A stretch of DNA of 28,678 nt from JAYQUR01 sp038133505 (GTDB lineage Bacteria; Pseudomonadota; Alphaproteobacteria; MPNO01; UBA830): contig JAYPTI010000020.1 of NCBI GenBank assembly GCA_038133505.1, positions 1 to 28,678 of the forward strand. The letters run 5' to 3'. The translations under genes were made by a program, and so were the position numbers. Of the stretch, positions 15,529 through 25,713 are shown piece after piece; within the stretch, counting starts at the first letter, position 1, and every line of letters begins with the position of its first letter. Below the pieces are notes generated by a model that worked only from the letters and a program-made list of their open reading frames with translations, searched no databases and was not told the origin of the DNA.

Positions 15529-16657
15529 CTTCCGTCTTCCGGCAGACCGACTTCAGGCTCCGCCAGCTTTCGGCATCCAGGGACCGAAAGCCGTCCGGCG
15601 TCCCGGCGATGGCGAGCTTCCGGATTCGGGCGATCCGTTCGGCCGTCGGCGGATGGCTCGACACGAAGTTCGCCGCGCCTTTCTCTTCGGGCCCTTCCGT
15701 CTTCAGCAGCCGTTCGAAAAACCGGACCAGGCCGGTGCCGCCGATCGCGGCCGCGTTCAATCGGGTGATCGCGAACTCATCGGCTTCGCGCTCCGCATCG
15801 CGCGAATAGCTGCTGTTGAGCGCCCACTCGGCGACGGCGCCGATCAGGACGCCGCCGGTAAAATCGCCGATCACCGCACTGACCAGCAACGAGACGGCCG
15901 TCGTCCGGAAGATCGCCTGGGTGGGGTGGTCGTAGACGACATGACCGATCTCGTGCGCGATCACGCCGGCGACCTCGTCCGGGCTTTCGGCGTTCTCGAG
16001 CAGGCCGTCGGTGACGACCACATAGCCGCCGGGAAGCGCGAAGGCGTTGACCAGCGACGCTTTGACGGCCATCAGCTTGATTTCCGGCGGGTTGACCATT
16101 CCCGCGAAGATGCGCTCTTCCAGGCGCCGGAGCGCGGCGACGCCGTTCCTGTCCGCGCAATAGGCCGCGCGCTGACGTTCGCCGGGAAGATACGCGATCA
16201 GCTCCACGACCTGTTCCAGCGCCGCCGCCCCGATCCTTTTCTTGATCGGATCGGGCGTCTGCCGGGCGAGCTGCTCGGATAGCAGCGGGATGATTACGAG
16301 GACGAGGATGACGGCGGACGCGATAGCTCCCATCGACCAGGCGGCGATCTTGAGCAGGCCGCGGCGGTTCGTCCGGACCCGCCTGTTGGCGCGGGGAAAA
16401 GCGTCCAGCAGCGCCTCCGAAACGGAAGGGTCGTCGACGACGAGCCGCGCCGTCGTGTCGTCGAGACCGATGCGGACCGGCTCGTCCCGTCGCGGCCGTT
16501 CCGGCAGGACGATGCGATCCGGTTGCCAGGCCGCGATGAAGACGCCGTCGTCGCGATAGATCGAAATCCCGTCCGAGCCGATCGATATGCGGACGGATTG
16601 CGGCCGGGCGGTACGGCCGTCGAAATACCGCGCTGCGTATCGCACGTCGGCGCTCAT
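15491..16657 (-). CDS. M48-family membrane zinc metallopeptidase
   Basis: A 388-residue metallopeptidase related to HtpX/BepA/Oma1. The zinc motif HEIGH is at residues 235-239 and the third ligand is E291 in EREADEFA. One clear membrane segment spans about 103-125, and hydrophobic stretches at about 254-280 lie between the two zinc motifs as in many M48 enzymes. The N-terminal ~100 residues form a small soluble domain with repeated short strands, seen in other M48 proteins encoded next to DUF898 genes. Its start lies 9 bp after the stop of the DUF898 gene, so the two form an operon. The role is probably membrane-protein quality control or cleavage of an envelope substrate; target unknown. Its last 38 bp overlap the convergent monooxygenase gene. 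Confidence 0.9.
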   Translation of the reverse strand: MSADVRYAARYFDGRTARPQSVRISIGSDGISIYRDDGVFIAAWQPDRIVLPERPRRDEPVRIGLDDTTARLVVDDPSVSEALLDAFPRANRRVRTNRRGLLKIAAWSMGAIASAVILVLVIIPLLSEQLARQTPDPIKKRIGAAALEQVVELIAYLPGERQRAAYCADRNGVAALRRLEERIFAGMVNPPEIKLMAVKASLVNAFALPGGYVVVTDGLLENAESPDEVAGVIAHEIGHVVYDHPTQAIFRTTAVSLLVSAVIGDFTGGVLIGAVAEWALNSSYSRDAEREADEFAITRLNAAAIGGTGLVRFFERLLKTEGPEEKGAANFVSSHPPTAERIARIRKLAIAGTPDGFRSLDAESWRSLKSVCRKTEARPPAFPSAAAK

Positions 16658-16666
16658 CTGCCGTGG

Positions 16667-17917
16667 TCAGAACCCGCCGACGTCGAGCGCATCGGCGAGG
16701 CCCTCGCCGTGACTCGGCAATTTGGCCGACGATTGAACGACGCGTTCCAGCGCCTCCGGGTTCGAGATCGAGAGCGTGGCGCAGACGCGTTTCAGCAGCG
16801 TCACGTCGACGAGAACCGTCCGCAGGATCCCCGCAAGGGCCAGCAACAGGAAGAAACCGAGCACCGATGCTCCCGCCGCAACGGCCGGAATCGCCTTCGG
16901 GTCCCCCGGCTCCGGCGCGAGGGCGACCGCGCCGCCGACCAGCGCGGCGCCGAGCGCGAAAAACAGGAACCAGAACAGGAAATAGACGCCGTAGACGAAC
17001 CCCGCGCCGATCTCCGATCGCAATCCAGATCCGCCGACCCTGACGTTGCTCAGGAGGTACCGGAATTCGACGACCTGATACCAGACCTGGACGAGGCTCC
17101 CGGCGACGAACAGCAAGGCGGGCCACCAGACGACGGTCGTCCATATCTGCAGCAGGTCGTTGCCGACGTCCTGGCCTTCCGCGGCGCGCTGGTTGAGCGC
17201 CGTGATTTCGCCGATCGCCGACCAGTAGAGAACGACGAGAAGGGCGGTCGCGATTCCGAACGGGATCGCGACGACGAGCCATCGCCGGAACAGCCAGCGT
17301 GCCGAGGCGTCGAGCGTCATCGACGTATCCCCGAAGCGTGCGTGCGTGAAGAAGTACCTCATCGTCGCCACGCGCAGCCAGGGATAGGCGAGCCACAGCG
17401 TGGCGGCCGACAGAAGGCCGTATCCGAACGAAATCAGGGCGTAGCGCAGGGACGACCCGTCGAGCCCGAACCGGACGCCGCGCCAGGCCGTGCGCGTCAG
17501 CCGGTAGCGGCGCATCCGGTGGATCGTCACCTGGATCAGGAACAGGATCAGCGTGTAGTAGACGATGTCGAGCGCGAGCGGCAGGTAGCCCGGCGTCCCG
17601 AGCGTGAAGAACTGCAGGAGCGAGTAGATTCCGCCGATGGGCAGGAGAACGACGACCGCGATGAGGAAACCCACGAAAAGCTCGCTGCCCGTGCCGACAT
17701 ATTCGAGCGGATCGCCGAGCAGGCGCGTGTGCCGCCAGAAGAAGCGGCGTACGCGGGTCTTCGCCCAGAACCGGTAGATCCCGATCGTGACGACGGTCAG
17801 CAGGAGGTTGACCGCCAGCAGGCGGAACAACGGCCACCGGCTGCCGTCGAAGACGGCCTGCGTCTCCGGGGCGGCGGCGGGCGTATCCGAACCCGGTGTC
17901 GGCGGTGTCTGATCCAT
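16667..17917 (-). CDS. DUF898/YjgN-family inner-membrane protein
   Basis: A 416-residue polytopic membrane protein. It opens with a short Pro/Ala-rich tail, then VFDGSRWPLFRLLAVNLLLTVVTIGIYRFWAKTRVRRFFW split over a first membrane segment, which is the hallmark of the YjgN/DUF898 family. The family repeat with YAxxSFGYG and the FWAKTRVRRF-like turn recurs as TMRYFFTHARFGD. About eight to ten hydrophobic segments can be seen, among them about 30-48, 79-103, 110-130, 160-178, 216-236, 263-285, 307-332 and 340-365. Function of the family is not established. It is the first gene of a pair with the M48 peptidase downstream; this pairing suggests the two proteins work together in the inner membrane. 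The ATG at 17917 has only a weak ribosome-binding site. Confidence 0.88.
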   Translation of the reverse strand: MDQTPPTPGSDTPAAAPETQAVFDGSRWPLFRLLAVNLLLTVVTIGIYRFWAKTRVRRFFWRHTRLLGDPLEYVGTGSELFVGFLIAVVVLLPIGGIYSLLQFFTLGTPGYLPLALDIVYYTLILFLIQVTIHRMRRYRLTRTAWRGVRFGLDGSSLRYALISFGYGLLSAATLWLAYPWLRVATMRYFFTHARFGDTSMTLDASARWLFRRWLVVAIPFGIATALLVVLYWSAIGEITALNQRAAEGQDVGNDLLQIWTTVVWWPALLFVAGSLVQVWYQVVEFRYLLSNVRVGGSGLRSEIGAGFVYGVYFLFWFLFFALGAALVGGAVALAPEPGDPKAIPAVAAGASVLGFFLLLALAGILRTVLVDVTLLKRVCATLSISNPEALERVVQSSAKLPSHGEGLADALDVGGF

Positions 17918-17923
17918 GCGGCA

Positions 17924-17954
17924 GGTCCGTGGTCGGGCGTCCTATCGACGGACC
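17924..17954. repeat. Inverted repeat GGTCCGT-N17-ACGGACC ahead of the DUF898 gene
   Basis: Perfect 7-bp arms at 17924-17930 and 17948-17954, separated by 17 bp, start six bases upstream of the DUF898 start codon in the 142-bp divergent region shared with the aminopeptidase gene. It could be an operator with half-sites about 24 bp apart or a hairpin in the leader. No known protein site is recognised. Confidence 0.4.
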
Positions 17955-18059
17955 ATACCGGCGGCCCGTTGCGGTTGAAAGCCCCGAGGGCGGCGGTGCC
18001 TGGCGACATCTGGACGGCCGCGGGCGGCTGTGGTTCTCTGTCGGCGGGAGATTTCAGCC

Positions 18060-19442
18060 GTGACCGATACCTTCAAGAGCAAAGCGACTTCCGCGACCGT
18101 TCCGGTCGTTCCCATCGAAACCGCCGTCTTCGACGCGTGGCTCAAGAAGGAGCCGCCGGAAAGCCGGGCGTGGGTCGGATCGTCCGGCTTCACGGCGAAG
18201 CCGGGCCAGATCAGCCTCGTTTCCGGCAAGCAGGGAAAGTTGTCGCGCGTCCTGCTGGGCGTCGAGAACCATAACGGCATGTGGGATTACGCGGGATTGC
18301 CGACGGCGTTGCCCGCCGGGACGTACCGTCTCGATGCGCGCATGGGCGCCGCCGGCGCGACCGCCGCGGCGACGGGGTGGGCGCTCGGCTGCTACCGGTT
18401 CGACACCTACAAGTCGGCGAAGGCGGGCGCGCTGCCGTCGCTCGTATGGCCCGCCAGCGCGGATCGCGCCCGCGCCCGCGCGATGGCCGATGCGATTTCG
18501 CTTGTCCGCGACCTCATCAACACGCCGGCGGAGGACATGGGGCCGTCCCAGCTCGCCGCCGCCGCGCGCGACCTCGGCCGCAAATTCAAGGCGAAGGTCA
18601 GCGTGACCGCCGGCGATGCGCTCCTGAAACAGAATTATCCGACGATCCATGCCGTCGGACGGGCGAGCGACGATCCGCCCCGGCTGATCGACCTGCGCTG
18701 GGGCCGCCCGCGAGACCCGAAGGTGACCCTCGTCGGCAAGGGCGTCTGCTTCGACACCGGCGGGCTCGACCTGAAGCCCGCGTCCGGCATGCTGCGGATG
18801 AAGAAGGACATGGGCGGCGGCGCCCACGCGCTCGGCCTCGCCTCGCTGATCATGGCGCTCAAGCTGCCGGTGCGGCTCCGCGTCCTCGTCCCCGCGGTCG
18901 AGAACAACGTCTCCGGCAACGCCTTCCGCCCGCTCGACGTCATAAAAACCCGCAAGGGGATCACCGTCGAGATCGGCAATACCGACGCCGAAGGACGGCT
19001 GATCCTCTGCGACGCGCTCGCCGAGGCCGACCGCGAAAGCCCGGAGATGATCCTCGATTTCGCGACGCTGACCGGCGCGGCCCGGGTGGCGCTCGGCACC
19101 GATCTTCCGGCGCTGTTCTGCAACGACGACAGGCTCGCAAACGATCTCGCCAACGCGGGAACGGAGGTCGGCGACCCGATGTGGCGGCTGCCGCTGTGGC
19201 GTCCCTATCGCGCCCTGCTCGACAGCAAGGTTGCCGACATCAACAACGTCTCGGATGGCGGGTTCGGCGGTGCGATCACCGCGGCGCTCTATCTGCAGGA
19301 ATTCGTCCGCAACGAGACGCCGTGGGCGCATTTCGACATCATGGCGTGGAACGTGGCGGCCAAGCCCGGCCGCCCGGTCGGCGGCGAGGCGCAAGCGCTG
19401 CGCGCGGCGTTCGCGATGATCGAAAAGCGATACGGAAAGTAA
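18060..19442 (+). CDS. Leucyl aminopeptidase, M17 family
   Basis: A 460-residue cytosolic metallo-aminopeptidase that removes N-terminal residues from peptides. The C-terminal catalytic domain has the complete M17 set: GKGVCFDTGGLDLKP (K227, D232), MKKDMGG (D250) and the signature NTDAEGRL at 307-314 (D309, E311, R313). The N-terminal domain is short and divergent, as in the PepB-like branch common in alphaproteobacteria. The start is taken as GTG at 18060 because GGGAG lies about 10 bp ahead; an in-frame upstream start at 18030 has no such site. It is divergent from the DUF898 gene and followed by a MarR gene after 88 bp. Peptide turnover would fit the peptide-type yej importer encoded further on, though they are not co-transcribed. 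Confidence 0.95.
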   Translation: MTDTFKSKATSATVPVVPIETAVFDAWLKKEPPESRAWVGSSGFTAKPGQISLVSGKQGKLSRVLLGVENHNGMWDYAGLPTALPAGTYRLDARMGAAGATAAATGWALGCYRFDTYKSAKAGALPSLVWPASADRARARAMADAISLVRDLINTPAEDMGPSQLAAAARDLGRKFKAKVSVTAGDALLKQNYPTIHAVGRASDDPPRLIDLRWGRPRDPKVTLVGKGVCFDTGGLDLKPASGMLRMKKDMGGGAHALGLASLIMALKLPVRLRVLVPAVENNVSGNAFRPLDVIKTRKGITVEIGNTDAEGRLILCDALAEADRESPEMILDFATLTGAARVALGTDLPALFCNDDRLANDLANAGTEVGDPMWRLPLWRPYRALLDSKVADINNVSDGGFGGAITAALYLQEFVRNETPWAHFDIMAWNVAAKPGRPVGGEAQALRAAFAMIEKRYGK

Positions 19443-19471
19443 CGCGGCGCCGCTCCGCACTGCTTCCGGCA

Positions 19472-19504
19472 CTTACACGTCCTCCTGCGATTCGGCTAAA
19501 ATCG
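19472..19504 (+). promoter_or_regulatory. Candidate promoter and inverted repeat ahead of the marR-like gene
   Basis: A -10-like TAAAAT at 19497-19502 (5 of 6) follows CTTACA at 19472-19477 (4 of 6) with a 19-bp spacer. The -10 lies in a 17-bp inverted repeat CGATT-N7-AATCG (19488-19504), a size that suits a MarR dimer, so self-repression is possible. The arms are only 5 bp, so chance is not excluded. Confidence 0.4.
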
Positions 19505-19530
19505 GTTCGGTTGCGTAACGAAAGGCACCG

Positions 19531-19917
19531 ATGCCGATCTACTTGAATCAGGACGACGCATTGGCGCTGTGGCGGGAAGCGCTGTCGGCGAGCGTCCGCG
19601 GCGACGGGCCCGATCTTTCGGCGCGCCAGATGTCGATCCTCCTGACCGTCTACACACAGCCGCCGCCGCACACGGTGCGCGGGCTGTCGGAATCGCTGAA
19701 CATCTCAAAGCCGGCCATCAGCCGGGCGCTCGACCGCCTCGGCCAGCTCGGCTACGTCCGGCGCCGCCGCGACGACTACGACCGGCGCAGCGTCCAGGTG
19801 CAGCGGACGGTCAAGGGGGCGGTGTTCCTGTCGGAATTCGCCGACCAGATTTCGGCTGCCGGACGAGACCTCGACAGCCCGACGCCGTTCGAGGCCGGCA
19901 CGCCCGGAGACGGCTGA
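19531..19917 (+). CDS. Small MarR-like winged-helix regulator
   Basis: A 128-residue protein with a MarR-type winged helix: LSARQMSILLTVY, then TVRGLSESLNISKPAISRALDRLGQLGYVRR split around the recognition helix (about residues 50-76), and a wing with DDYDRRSVQVQRT (about 80-92). DxRS in the wing is the family hallmark. It is shorter than most MarR proteins because the N- and C-terminal dimerisation helices are reduced. AAAGG precedes the ATG. It is co-directional with the aminopeptidase gene 88 bp upstream and convergent with the yej operon, whose last gene ends 15 bp away. Target unknown; self-regulation is likely. Confidence 0.82.
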   Translation: MPIYLNQDDALALWREALSASVRGDGPDLSARQMSILLTVYTQPPPHTVRGLSESLNISKPAISRALDRLGQLGYVRRRRDDYDRRSVQVQRTVKGAVFLSEFADQISAAGRDLDSPTPFEAGTPGDG

Positions 19918-19932
19918 CGGCTGCGCGGGCGG

Positions 19933-21571
<1,639 letters not shown>

Positions 21572-21579
<8 letters not shown>

Positions 21580-22669
21580 TGAACGTCTTGCGCGGGTCGA
21601 ACCCGTCGCGCACCGCTTCGCCGACGAAGATCAGCAGGATCAGCATCATCGAGATGCTGACCGTGGAGGTCAGGCCGAGCCACCGCGCCTGCAGGTTCGT
21701 CTTGCCCTGTTGCAGCAGTTCGCCGAGCGAGGGCGATCCGGGCGGCAGGCCGAGGCCGAGGAAATCGAGCGCCGTCAGGCTGGTGAGCGAGCCGGTCAGG
21801 ATGAGCGGCAGGAACGTCAGCGTGGCCACCATCGCGTTCGGCAGGACGTGCCGGAACATGATGGCGACATTGCCGACGCCGAGCGCGCGCGCCGCCTTCA
21901 CGAATTCGAAATTGCGTGCGCGCAGGAACTCGGCGCGCACCACGCCGACGAGCGACGTCCACTCGAACAGCAGCAGGATGAACAGCAGCGTCCAGAATCC
22001 GGGCACGATGACACTCGACAGGATGATCAGGATGTAGAGCCGCGGCAGCCCGCCCCATATCTCGATGAACCGCTGGAACAGCAGGTCGAGCCAGCCGCCG
22101 AAGAATCCCTGGAAGGCGCCTGCCACGATACCGATGATCGACCCGGCAAGCGTCAGGATCAGCCCGAACAGCACGGATATTCGAAATCCGTAAATCACGC
22201 GTGCGAGCACGTCGCGGCCCTGGTCGTCGGTGCCGAGCACGTTGTCGGCCGACGGCGGCGCGGGCGCGGGGACGCGGAGGTTCAGGTTCACCGTGTTGTA
22301 GCTGTATTCGATCAGCGGCCAGACCATCCAGCCGCCTTTCTGGGAGATCAGGTCCTGGACGTCCGGTTCCCGGTATTCCGCCTCCGTCTCGAAATCGCCG
22401 CCGAAGACCGTCTCCGGATACGTCTTGAGCACCGGCATGTAGACGCTGCCCTGGTACCAGATGACCAGCGGCCGGTCGTTGGCGATGAACTCCGCCGGCA
22501 GGCAGAACAGGAACATCGCAAGGAAGATCCACAGCGACCAGAAGCCTCGCCGGTTGCGGCGGAAATTGGCGAGACGCCGGGCGTTGAGCGGCGAAATCGG
22601 GATGCCCAGCAGTTTCGGCCGCTCGTGCGCCGGCGGCGGCAGTTCGGTCGCGGTCGCCGCCTCAGACAT
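21572..22669 (-). CDS. yejE: ABC importer permease, YejE type
   Basis: A 365-residue inner-membrane permease. After a Pro-rich cytoplasmic start it has FRRNRRGFWSLWIFL leading into the first membrane segment, then a long periplasmic region with NDRPLV and GGDFETEAEY typical of YejE. The DPP/OPP-type permease domain starts near VLGTDDQGRDVLARVIYG, and the EAA-like loop is RNFEFVKAARALGVG followed by MFRHVLPNA. Six membrane segments are apparent. Together with YejB it forms the translocation pore. Its start overlaps the yejB stop by 8 bp (ATGTCTGA), and its stop overlaps the yejF start in the same manner. Confidence 0.93.
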
Positions 22670-23771
22670 GACGGCCTTCGAAATCGATGCGCGGATCGAT
22701 GATCGTGTACATCAGGTCGCCGACGAGGTTCATCACGAGCCCGAGCAGCGTGAAGAAATAGACCGTCGCGAACATGATCGGGTAGTCGCGCTTGATCGCC
22801 GCCTCGAAGCCGAGAAGGCCGAGCCCGTCGAGCGAGAAGATCATCTCGATCAGCAGCGCGCCCGTGAACAGGATGCCGACGAAGGCCCCCGGGAACCCCG
22901 CGATGACGATCAGCATCGCGTTCCGGAACACGTGACCGTAGAGCACGCGCTTCTCGCTAAGCCCCTTCGCCCGCGCCGTCTGCACGTAGAGCATGTTGAT
23001 CTGGTCGAGATACGAGTTCTTGGTCAGCATCGTCAGCGACAGGAACCCGCCGAGCACGAGCGCCGAGATCGGCAGGACGATGTGCCACAGATAGTCGAGA
23101 AGCTGGCCGAACAGCGACAGCTCCTCGAAATTCTCGGACGTGAGGCCTCTCAACGGGAACCAGTCGAGGAAACTGCCGCCGGCGAACAGCACGATCAGCA
23201 GGATCGCCATGACGAACGACGGGATCGCGAAGCCGATCGTGAGGAGGGTCGTCGACCACACGTCGAACCGGGTGCCGTCCTTCACCGCCTTGCGGATGCC
23301 GAGCGGAATGCAGACCAGATAGACGATGATCGTCGTCCACAGGCCCAGCGAGATCGAGACCGGCATCTTGTCGAGAACCAGATCGATCACGGTTTCGTCG
23401 CGGAAGAAGCTGGTGCCGAAATCGAAGACGATGAAGTTGCTCATCATCTGGATGAAACGCTCGTGCATCGGCTTGTCGAAGCCGAACTGGCGTTCCAGCT
23501 CCTTGATGAATTCGGGATCGAGGCCCTGGGCGCCGCGATAGCCGCTGTCGGCGGTCGACGCCGAGCTCGCGGCCGCGCCGCTGCCGCCCGACACCTCGCT
23601 GCCCAAGCCGCTGATACGGCCGGTCGTTCCCGCGTCGGTTCCCGTTACTTCTGCGATGATCTGCTCGATCGGCCCGCCCGGCGCGAACTGCACGATGGCG
23701 AAATTGATCACCATGATCCCCAGCAGCGTCGGGATCATCAGCAGAAGACGGCGGAAGATGTAGGCGAGCAT
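22662..23771 (-). CDS. yejB: ABC importer permease, YejB type
   Basis: A 369-residue inner-membrane permease. It starts MLAYIFRRLLLMIPTLLGI, followed by FAPGGPIEQ, as in YejB. A Gly/Ser/Thr-rich periplasmic loop (about 42-75) runs up to YRGAQGLDPEFI, which E. coli YejB also has. SISLGLWTTIIVYLV begins the core, and the cytoplasmic loop with the ATPase-contacting helix is LYVQTARAKGLSEKRVLYGHVFRNA. It ends YTIIDPRIDFEGR, again as in YejB. Six membrane segments are visible. It lies 46 bp after the second yejA-like gene and overlaps yejE by 8 bp. Confidence 0.94.
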   Translation of the reverse strand: MLAYIFRRLLLMIPTLLGIMVINFAIVQFAPGGPIEQIIAEVTGTDAGTTGRISGLGSEVSGGSGAAASSASTADSGYRGAQGLDPEFIKELERQFGFDKPMHERFIQMMSNFIVFDFGTSFFRDETVIDLVLDKMPVSISLGLWTTIIVYLVCIPLGIRKAVKDGTRFDVWSTTLLTIGFAIPSFVMAILLIVLFAGGSFLDWFPLRGLTSENFEELSLFGQLLDYLWHIVLPISALVLGGFLSLTMLTKNSYLDQINMLYVQTARAKGLSEKRVLYGHVFRNAMLIVIAGFPGAFVGILFTGALLIEMIFSLDGLGLLGFEAAIKRDYPIMFATVYFFTLLGLVMNLVGDLMYTIIDPRIDFEGRHV

Positions 23772-23817
23772 CCGGCGATACTACCCTGTCACCGTGAGTC
23801 GGGTCACTTGCCGCAGA

Positions 23818-25692
23818 TCACTTGGCGCCGGGCGGCGGCAGCGCGCCAGGCGGCATCGGCGGCGCCGTGCCCTGCTCGATCAGTTTCGCCTTCTCCGGGT
23901 CGAACCACCATGTGTCCAGCACGCCCATGTCGAAGCTCGGCGCGGTCTTCGGACGGCCGAACTTGTTCCAGTACGCCACGTTGTGCTCGCCCTTGTACCA
24001 TTGCGTCACGACGAAGCGGTTCCACATCAGCACACGGTCGAGGGCGCGAACCGCCGTCTGCAGATCGTCGCGCGATTTCGCGCCGATCACCTTTTCGATC
24101 AGCGCGTCGACGGCGGGATCGGAGACGCCGCCGATATTGAACGAGCCTTCGACGTTGGCGAATTCCGATCCGAAATAGTTCCGCTGCTCGAGACCCGGCG
24201 TCAGCGGCTGCGAAATGCGCCGGATCACGACGTCGAACTCGAACTTGTCCTGCCGCCGCTTGAAGTTCGCCGTGTCGACAATACGGATGAAGGCGTTGAT
24301 GCCGAGCCGCTTCAGGTTGCGGATGTAGGGATTGAGGATACGCTTGAAGCTCGCTTCGAACAGCAGGAACTCGATTTCCAGCGGGTTTCCGTTGCCGTCG
24401 ACGAGCGCGCCGTCGCGGATCGAATAGCCGGCCTGTTTCAGAAGCGCGCTCGCTTTTCGCAGGTTGCCCCGGATGCGGCCCGTCCCGTCATTGACCGGCG
24501 CGACGAACGGCGTCGTGAAAACCTCGGCCGGGATCTTGCCCCGGAACGGCTCGATCAGGGCCAGTTCAGCCTGCGACGGCGGTTCGTGCGCGGCGAGCCG
24601 GGAATTCTCGAACATCGAGTTGGTGCGCTTGTAGAGATCGTAGAAAAGCGTCCGGTTGGTCCATTCGAAATCGAAGGCGAGGTCCATCGCCGCGCGTACC
24701 CGGATGTCCTTGAACTTGTCGCGCCGCAGATTGAGGATGAAGGCCTGCACGCCGGACGGCGTCTCGTCGGGCAGCGTCTCGCGGACGATCAGGCCCTTGT
24801 TGACTGGCGGTTCGTTGTACTGCGTCGCCCACTGGCGCGACGTGAATTCCTCCCGGAAATCGTACTGCTGCGAGAAGAAGGCCTGAAAGGCGATTTCGCG
24901 GTCGCGGTAGTATTCCACGATGACGCGGTCGAAATTGAACCGGCCGCGCATCACCGGCAGGTCTTTCGCCCAGTAACCTTCCGCGCGGCGATAGACGATG
25001 GACCGGCCGGGCTCCAGCTTCTCGATCTTGTACGGCCCGCTCGCGAGCGGCGGCTCGAACGTCGTTTCGTTGAACGTGCGCCCGGCGTAATAGGTCTTCG
25101 ACAGGACGGGCAGGGCGGCGAGGCGGGTCGGCAGGTCCCGGTGGGTGCCCGGCTTGAACGTGAATTTCACGCGAAGCCGGCCGGTCGCCTCCGCCCGGTC
25201 GACGTCGCGGAACGTAATGCGGAAACGCGGGTGCCCGTCCTTGCGCAGCGTGTCGAATGTCCAGACGACGTCGTCGGCGGTTATCGGCGTGCCATCGTGG
25301 AATTTCGCCCGGTCGTCGATGTTGAAGGCGACCCAGCTCTTGTCGTCCGGCTGCTCGACCGATTTCGCGACGAGGCCGTAAAAGGAATCCGGCTCGTCGA
25401 AGGACCGCGCCATCAGCGTGTCGAACAGCAGCGGTTCCGAGAGCAGATCCTTGCGGCCTTTCAGGATGAACGGATTGACGGTCTCGAAGGTCTCGAGGCC
25501 AGTGATCTTGATCGACCCGCCCTTCGGCGCGTTGGGATCGACGTAGTCGAAATGCGCGAAGCCGTCGGCGTATTTCAGGTTACCGAAGACGCTGAGGCCG
25601 TGACGCGGGGCAGGGTCCGACGCCAGGGCGGCCGAGCCGATCAGGGACAGGGCGAGCGCAAACGTCGAAAGGCGTTTCATGCCGCGTATCAT
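23818..25692 (-). CDS. YejA-like periplasmic binding protein (paralogue 2)
   Basis: A 624-residue extracellular solute-binding protein of family 5 that captures the cargo for YejBEF. A signal peptide is visible (MKRLSTFALALSLIGSAALA, from M5), with the mature protein starting near SDPAPRH. YejA-type segments include HFDYVDPNAPKGGSI, ARFHDGTPITADDVVWTF, PPLASGPYKIEKLEPGRSI and ALDRVLMWNRFVVTQWY. The sequence ends in a Pro-rich tail (TAPPMPPGALPPPGAK). Family members carry oligopeptides, microcin C or murein peptides. ATG at 25692 and 25680 are both possible; neither has a strong ribosome-binding site. It lies 21 bp after the first yejA-like gene and is clearly its paralogue, with the same landmarks in the same order. 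Confidence 0.92.
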   Translation of the reverse strand: MIRGMKRLSTFALALSLIGSAALASDPAPRHGLSVFGNLKYADGFAHFDYVDPNAPKGGSIKITGLETFETVNPFILKGRKDLLSEPLLFDTLMARSFDEPDSFYGLVAKSVEQPDDKSWVAFNIDDRAKFHDGTPITADDVVWTFDTLRKDGHPRFRITFRDVDRAEATGRLRVKFTFKPGTHRDLPTRLAALPVLSKTYYAGRTFNETTFEPPLASGPYKIEKLEPGRSIVYRRAEGYWAKDLPVMRGRFNFDRVIVEYYRDREIAFQAFFSQQYDFREEFTSRQWATQYNEPPVNKGLIVRETLPDETPSGVQAFILNLRRDKFKDIRVRAAMDLAFDFEWTNRTLFYDLYKRTNSMFENSRLAAHEPPSQAELALIEPFRGKIPAEVFTTPFVAPVNDGTGRIRGNLRKASALLKQAGYSIRDGALVDGNGNPLEIEFLLFEASFKRILNPYIRNLKRLGINAFIRIVDTANFKRRQDKFEFDVVIRRISQPLTPGLEQRNYFGSEFANVEGSFNIGGVSDPAVDALIEKVIGAKSRDDLQTAVRALDRVLMWNRFVVTQWYKGEHNVAYWNKFGRPKTAPSFDMGVLDTWWFDPEKAKLIEQGTAPPMPPGALPPPGAK

Positions 25693-25713
25693 ACGGTCAG
25701 GATCGGGCGCCGG

